Source of the DNA: Macrobrachium rosenbergii
Lineage: Eukaryota; Arthropoda; Malacostraca; Decapoda; Palaemonidae
Direction of reading: 5' to 3'
Assembly: GCF_040412425.1 (NCBI RefSeq)
Contig: NC_089749.1
Span: 13,122,662-13,186,661 of the forward strand
DNA: 64,000 nt
Part shown: piece by piece, positions 58,388-64,000 of the stretch
How the letters are laid out: every line of letters begins with the position of its first letter
Position numbering within the stretch: the first letter of the stretch is position 1
Program-made: the position numbers and the translations under genes
Notes under the pieces: generated by a model
The model's database searches: none
Seen by the model: the letters and a program-made list of their open reading frames with translations, nothing else
What the model was told of the DNA's origin: nothing

Positions 58388-58468
58388 GACTCCTATAAGG
58401 TGGCAGGATGCAACCCGGAACCCCACACCATAAATACCACCCAGTCGAATAGGATGACTGATATAGAA

Positions 58469-58522
<54 letters not shown>
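58310..58522. repeat. Two (TAA)n microsatellites
   Basis: TAA at 58310-58386 and 58471-58522, separated by about 85 bp of non-repetitive sequence. Confidence 0.97.
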
Positions 58523-58524
<2 letters not shown>

Positions 58525-58739
58525 CAAATCTTGAATGGAAGGTGATAAAACAGAAATATTTATTGCATCTAATCGAAGGAAATTAACTATCCAGAATTAT
58601 TTGCTAAAAATAAATATATAAAAAAATAGAAAAATTCAATGCATATAATCATTTGCAAATAACGGTTGATATGTAATCATCTGATAAAAAATAAACAAAA
58701 ACAAAAATACAATCATTTAATGCATGTATTCACAAGCAT

Positions 58740-59028
58740 ATATCGATTAATAGAGAAATATCTGCCAAAATAAATATATAAATAATAGAGAATTGAATAA
58801 ATACATAAATAAACAGATATTTGAATAAATACATAAATAGATATTTGAATAAACACATAAATAATTGAATAAATATAAGTAAGTAGATAGTTGTATAAGT
58901 AAATAAATAAATAATTGAATAAATATATAAATAAATAGATAACTGAGTAAATATATAAATAAATAAACAGTTGAATAAATAAATATAAATAAATAAATAA
59001 CTGAATAAATATATAATAGATAACTGAA

Positions 59029-59075
<47 letters not shown>

Positions 59076-59240
59076 ACATGAATAAATAAAAATCCATAAA
59101 TAATTGAATAAATATAAATAGTCGTATGAGTAAATAAATTGAATAAATATATAAATAAATAGATAACTGAAAAAATAAAATAAATAAATAAACAAATAAA
59201 CGGTAGAATAAATAAATGCACGAGTGAATAAATAGATACA
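58740..59240. repeat. Degenerate (AAAT)n-type satellite
   Basis: ATAAATAAATA words with regular interruptions by TTGAATAAATATAAATA and ATAACTGAATAAAT. A pure stretch lies at 59025-59074. Minus-strand frames of 164-204 residues rich in Tyr, Ile, Leu and Phe are translations of the repeat. Confidence 0.9.
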
Positions 59241-59244
59241 TATA

Positions 59245-61945
59245 CTAAAATCACAAAACAAAGCAGCGAGGAAAGAGGGGTACACTTGATTGCATCCGCA
59301 AGCGAGGAAGTGAAAAAGAACCGGTGGCGTTTTTCCGTTCTCACTTAACTGATTCGAGCAACGGAGGAGACGTTTTGCGCGAAAGTGGCTTCAAGCAATA
59401 AACGCAACGCGACATTTGAGTCGAGAAACATTTTGTTATAGATGGAAGACAGCGAAAACCGTTACTGTGAAATGCAAATGTATTTTTATTAGAAAGTATT
59501 TTTAGTGATAAGACTGACTACTATAGGTCTAATCTTTGTCTTTGTCTATAAAAAAATAGTCTCACAGAAAAGGTTTTTTCCTGAACCCAGCTATTTTTGC
59601 GAGTATATTTCAGTATACAATTGCTTTTCCCGTTCATATGCAGTCGTCTTTTGTACAAAAATAATATATAAGCTTACAATAAGTACTAGAATACTCATTT
59701 AATTAAACCCACAGCCAACGGAAATCACTAACTAGTCCTAGTCACTGATCAAAGTCAGGTTACTCTAAGATAAACCCTAGTACTAAGAACAGGATATTAA
59801 TGGAAAATGAATAAAAATAGTATCTAAAGCAACGTAACCCTACGAACCTTTGTGAAGGAGAATGAAGACCACAATGAAGGCCACGATACTAAAATACACC
59901 ATCCGTCAGAACCATTTCCTCCGGCATCAAATCCCTTTGAGGCTTACGTCAAGTTTGCGTAACGGTTCGTCTTGGCAATGTTGGACATTGACTATACCCT
60001 GAACCTTCGTCTTTTTATTTATTTATTCATTTGTTTATTTATCTACTTATTTATTTAATTTCATGGCTTAACACTTGATACCAAGAGACCTTTGAGAACT
60101 AAACAGGAAGAATGTTGCTACACTGAGCGAGTCGTGACGTTATGATATCTTTCGTATGGTTTTGTGTGTAAAACTCCATTAATGTTTGGATAGTTTAGCT
60201 TAAAACGGCCTTATGCCAGCACGTTTAGGGTTTGAAGAGGTTAAGGACGCCTGATGTGGACCCCTAGACTCAGGTTTGCCAACAGACAAAAAGAGAATTT
60301 TCCTGTTTATGAGACAAAGACCGTTATCATTCAGGTACCGAAGTGTACAATTTGATAACGTTGGAAAGGTACCGTAAATGATATTACTGTGTTTGTACGA
60401 ACGTCATTTGCAAACAATGGCAGAAATTCACGTTTGTAATATTAGACCGAATCTTATTATATCTGTAACTCGAACCCACCTTTCAAGGAATATTTAAAAA
60501 CCGTCATATCTATTCAGAACTGTGCGGTTTACTGAGTGGTTCATCTCCAAAGGTAACCGCGGATTTCACTTCAGTTTACCGCAGAGATGTTGATTTGAAG
60601 ACACACGCGCTTTCATAATCGCCTCCTTCATTCAAACTTGGCGAAGCGAAATCCAACCTGCATTCCATTCGGATGAGATTGCAAGATTTGCAGTAATGAT
60701 TTCGCTGAGAGCCAGATGTATATGTAAGCATGGGAGTTGGGACTTTATTTTATTATTCTTTTTATATATACAACACGATATCAATGTGTTTGCTCACAAA
60801 ACTATTGAATGAGCATATACGCCTACCATCCTATATTTTATTTCTGTTGCCACGAATAACTTATTCTTCTGTCTGATATCACTGTTTTTAAACAGTTAAA
60901 ACAATCAGAGCATCAGTTATTGTACCATCATTGTAATTACATTACAGTAACATTCTTGAAATCTACATGATAGGAATATTATGTGAAATGATTTGAGATT
61001 TATAAAGCTACAACAGCTGCGCGTGCAGATTTTATCTTAGTCCACGATACGTATTTCTACATGTAGACAGAAGTAAAAAATATGAAGATAAATGTATAGG
61101 AAAACAGAACGCTATCTAGAAAGGCAACCAGGACAGCAAGAGAGGCTTTCCCAAATTTCATGGTGCTACATTTAAGCAATGAGGAGTCCCCTGGTACCGA
61201 GCAGTACGGATTGGGTCTAAAGACGCATTAAGCGAAGCATTAGCCTAAGTGCTCTGTTCGGCTAAGTTGACGAGGTCGGCCTAAGCTTGATATTTCTAGA
61301 CCATCGTTGAGAAAAAAATTACCAGTGACAACGTAAACAGTTGCATATATCAGATCAAGATCCCGGATGTTGTTGACAAACAAACAGGAGAACAGGCTTT
61401 GGGGCGGAAAGGTGGGGGCGAGGAAGGGGCTTTGACGCCGGGGCAGGGAGGACCTGATTATCGACATAAAGCTAGAAGTTCGCGGGTATAATGGTTCGCA
61501 ATTCAATTCCCGAAAACAAATGGCGTACGGATCTGACACTAATGACGGCAATAAGAGATGGTAATGATCTCTTGAACTACGCGAATGTAATAATGAAAAT
61601 GACTACCACGGTCTAGGATGGCTACATTGGTGATGTAACGGCAGGAGGAGCAGCAGCAGCTGTAGAAGTGAACGTAATTAGCACTAATGACGAATCCGCC
61701 ATTTAAAAGCGTTGGGAAATAACGCTATATCTGATACCAATTCTTTACAAGGTTTCAGTAAAAACGAGTCATTCATTTCCCCAAGGATTCCCTTTATGCC
61801 GAAGAGTAATCAGACCTACTTTGATTTTCTAACTAAAATAGATTTTCCTTGTCACTGCGTTTGCTCTCTTCTCTTTCTTTCCTCCGCCTCTTCTTTACCG
61901 AAACATCAGAAGCATTTCTGTAAATCCGATATTTATCTTACGTCG
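59245..61945. other. No gene seen
   Basis: Mixed-composition sequence, somewhat richer in GC and CpG than the introns. No conserved protein segment was recognised on either strand. Confidence 0.45.
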
Positions 61946-61948
<3 letters not shown>

Positions 61949-62010
<62 letters not shown>

Positions 62011-62094
62011 TACAAACATTTGCTTGGGATGAGTTTCAGAAATGCACACACACACATCTTTCTCCTCCCTAATGCCACCGGGACTGATTGAAAA

Positions 62095-62159
<65 letters not shown>

Positions 62160-62254
62160 TCAATTCTGCTTTACTATTATGGGTTTCTTTCTCATGAAAT
62201 GTTTAAATGTAAAGGCGGTTTTTCAAAGAATTTTTTTCTGTTTATATGACAGTT

Positions 62255-62326
<72 letters not shown>
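61949..62326. repeat. (GA)n, (GA)n and (GT)n(GA)n microsatellites
   Basis: GA at 61949-62006 and 62097-62156, then GT at 62259-62288 passing into GA to 62326. Confidence 0.97.
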
Positions 62327-62327
<1 letters not shown>

Positions 62328-64000
62328 ATACGTTACTTCTTCTGAATTGTCTTGAAGTGTGGATACGGTGTTATTTTTGTTTAATCATTATGATCTGATT
62401 TTTAGCAAAGACAGAAGCCCCACCCCCGGGAGTAAAAATTATTGCCAGATGTTTCTAGACAGAGACTTTGAAACTGGTACTGTTTTCAATGTCATGAATG
62501 ATTCATCAGATATTTGACTTACTGGATGATGGTAATTTATGATGAGTAATGATCATTTGTACGTCTCTCTCTCTCTCTCTTCCACTTATTGTAGTCCTAT
62601 ATATCCTTTTCCTTTGCTTTAATCTTTCTCGTTACCTTCTTTTCCAACTTTCTTTCGACTGAAGCAGAGAAGAAGAATGCGTATTCCATTCTCTTTTTTT
62701 CTTTACCTGCATGTCCTCACATTTTTTTAATGTCTACGACGCTTATCCCTGAATTGCATATTCCTTTTTTCATTTCCGTCATTCGCAGTCTATCCCCCCT
62801 ACCCCTCCCAGGTCCCTACATCCCCTCCCATTGGGGCCCTTTCCCCTCATCAGTCATTCCCGAAATCAGTGCCTCTGCCATTCCAGAGGACTCTCGGCAT
62901 GTGGATTCCGTTCTCCTCACGGCCCACTTTGGGCACAATGCGGAAGGACCTCTCTCTTTTGTGGACATTGAGAGAAAGAGAGAGAGAGAGAGAGGAAAAA
63001 TGAACGCAAGGAAGGAAACGACCGTCTCTGGGCTTTTTCAAAACTTTGGAGGAGGCAACGGTAGGAGAAAAAAAAGCGAGTGAAATGTGGAGAGAAAGAT
63101 TACGAATGGCTGGCTAGTTTTTTTCTCTCTCTCTCTCTCTCTCTCTTCTTTTAAATCACACAGCTGTTGGGAATAACTTCCGTTTATTCGAAGACGCAAA
63201 CCCAGCTTTCAAGATCACTCGATTATATTTGTCAGCTGTTTGTGCGTGCGTTCATGCGTGCTTGCGTGTCAGTGTTGATCGATATTGCCTAATAATGCGC
63301 ACAGAAATGCAGTCATACACGGATGCTGCATCAGCACATCAACAAGCATTAGGTAACCTGCAAAGTTTACTGATGTGCTCGACTGAGTCAGACGAGTAAG
63401 TCAGTGGCCTGCTGATTTATACCAAGAAGACTTCCTCGTCTGTTATCCTACTGAGCTAAATCTGTATATTTACAATATTTAAATTCTCTTTCGTTTTCTG
63501 GGTTTTCTGTCCCGCTAAGCTAAATCTGTATATCTATAATATTTAAATTCTCTTTCGTTTTCTGGGTTTTCGAGTTGGTGTCACAGCTAAAGGTGGCGGC
63601 TAGCTCCTTTTGACTGTAACGTTCTCGCCCATATTTCGATGTCAGCGACAGCGAACACGAGAGAGGCAGGAAACAAAAACCTGGCGACAAGCGCAAAGCC
63701 CATGTCGAGTGGAAACAAAAAAATTGATCTCGAGCTGTTGTTTACTTGCAACGCAAACAATTTCCTTGTTGTTCTCGTTGCTGCGGAGGGACATGGGTCT
63801 AGAGACAAAATGAAAAAAGGAGGAGGACATGTTTACAAGGAAAGTACTCTAGGGGAGTGTTTGTTGTTACGAAGAGACAAGTCCCTGCAAACATAGGACG
63901 CAGAGAGAGAGTGAGAGAGGAGCTTGTTCTTGAAAAGCATACCTGGTACAGACGGCGTTCAGTTTTCAAAAATACTGGTCTAATGATTCGTTGAGCTATT
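62327..64000. other. No supportable gene; short microsatellites and a duplication
   Basis: Short CT (62566-62580, 63125-63146) and GA (62975-62995) runs occur. A roughly 60-bp tandem duplication (TAAATCTGTATATTTACAAT near 63460 and again near 63522, each followed by TCTCTTTCGTTTTCTGGGTT) lies at 63455-63571. A GC-richer frame at 63639-63896 could be part of an exon but has no recognised similarity. Confidence 0.5.

Noticed and set aside
58713..59344. Three long minus-strand frames rich in Tyr, Ile and Phe resembling membrane proteins
   Set aside because: Translation of the degenerate (AAAT)n repeat; the same wording appears in all three frames.
63639..63896. Plus-strand frame starting MSATANTREAGNK
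   Set aside because: No similarity recognised and competing frames overlap it; left as unassigned sequence.

Overview
This is nuclear DNA from an animal, most likely a decapod crustacean and perhaps a caridean shrimp. The gene is split by large introns with GT/AG borders. Long (GA/CT)n, (TA)n and (TAA)n microsatellites are very dense. Several dispersed repeats resemble families I associate from memory with decapods, including a tRNA-derived SINE. A nuclear copy of mitochondrial COX1 reads as protein only under the invertebrate mitochondrial code. The species assignment is inference; no search was run.

The one well-supported protein-coding gene is on the + strand. It is an Ajuba/LIMD1/WTIP-family LIM gene (Drosophila jub), with three complete LIM domains spread over six exons between 12,816 and 36,497. 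The family links cell junctions to Hippo signalling. The proline-rich preLIM part was not found. It must lie upstream of the window or be absent from this isoform. A small candidate first exon at 4,417-4,453 has an ATG, a consensus donor and exactly the phase required by the LIM1 exon. It would give a 224-residue LIM-only protein.

Layout: 1-13.5 kb is rich in microsatellites and contains a near-perfect snap-back hairpin, dispersed repeats, a SINE, degenerate tandem repeats and the first coding exons. 13.7-36.5 kb holds large introns that are mostly featureless, with two TA-flanked MITE-like elements, a SINE fragment and one coding-like island of unknown meaning. 36.5-40 kb is probable 3' UTR and flank. 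40.1-43.4 kb is a degenerate CAG/CTG-rich minisatellite. It is followed by a large diverged palindrome (43.4-44.1 kb) and the COX1 numt (44.26-44.59 kb). 47.4-49.1 kb is a tandem duplication on the minus strand carrying decayed zinc-finger terminal exons. 51.9-64 kb returns to microsatellite-rich repeat DNA, including a second copy of a repeat seen near 2 kb and a retroelement-like tail near 57 kb.

I see no operon, CRISPR array, phage or other prokaryotic feature, and no convincing new multi-gene system. The observations most worth a second look are the candidate short jub isoform whose first exon sits between complementary GA and CT tracts, the numt, the tandem zinc-finger exon remnants and the 3.3 kb minisatellite next to a palindrome.
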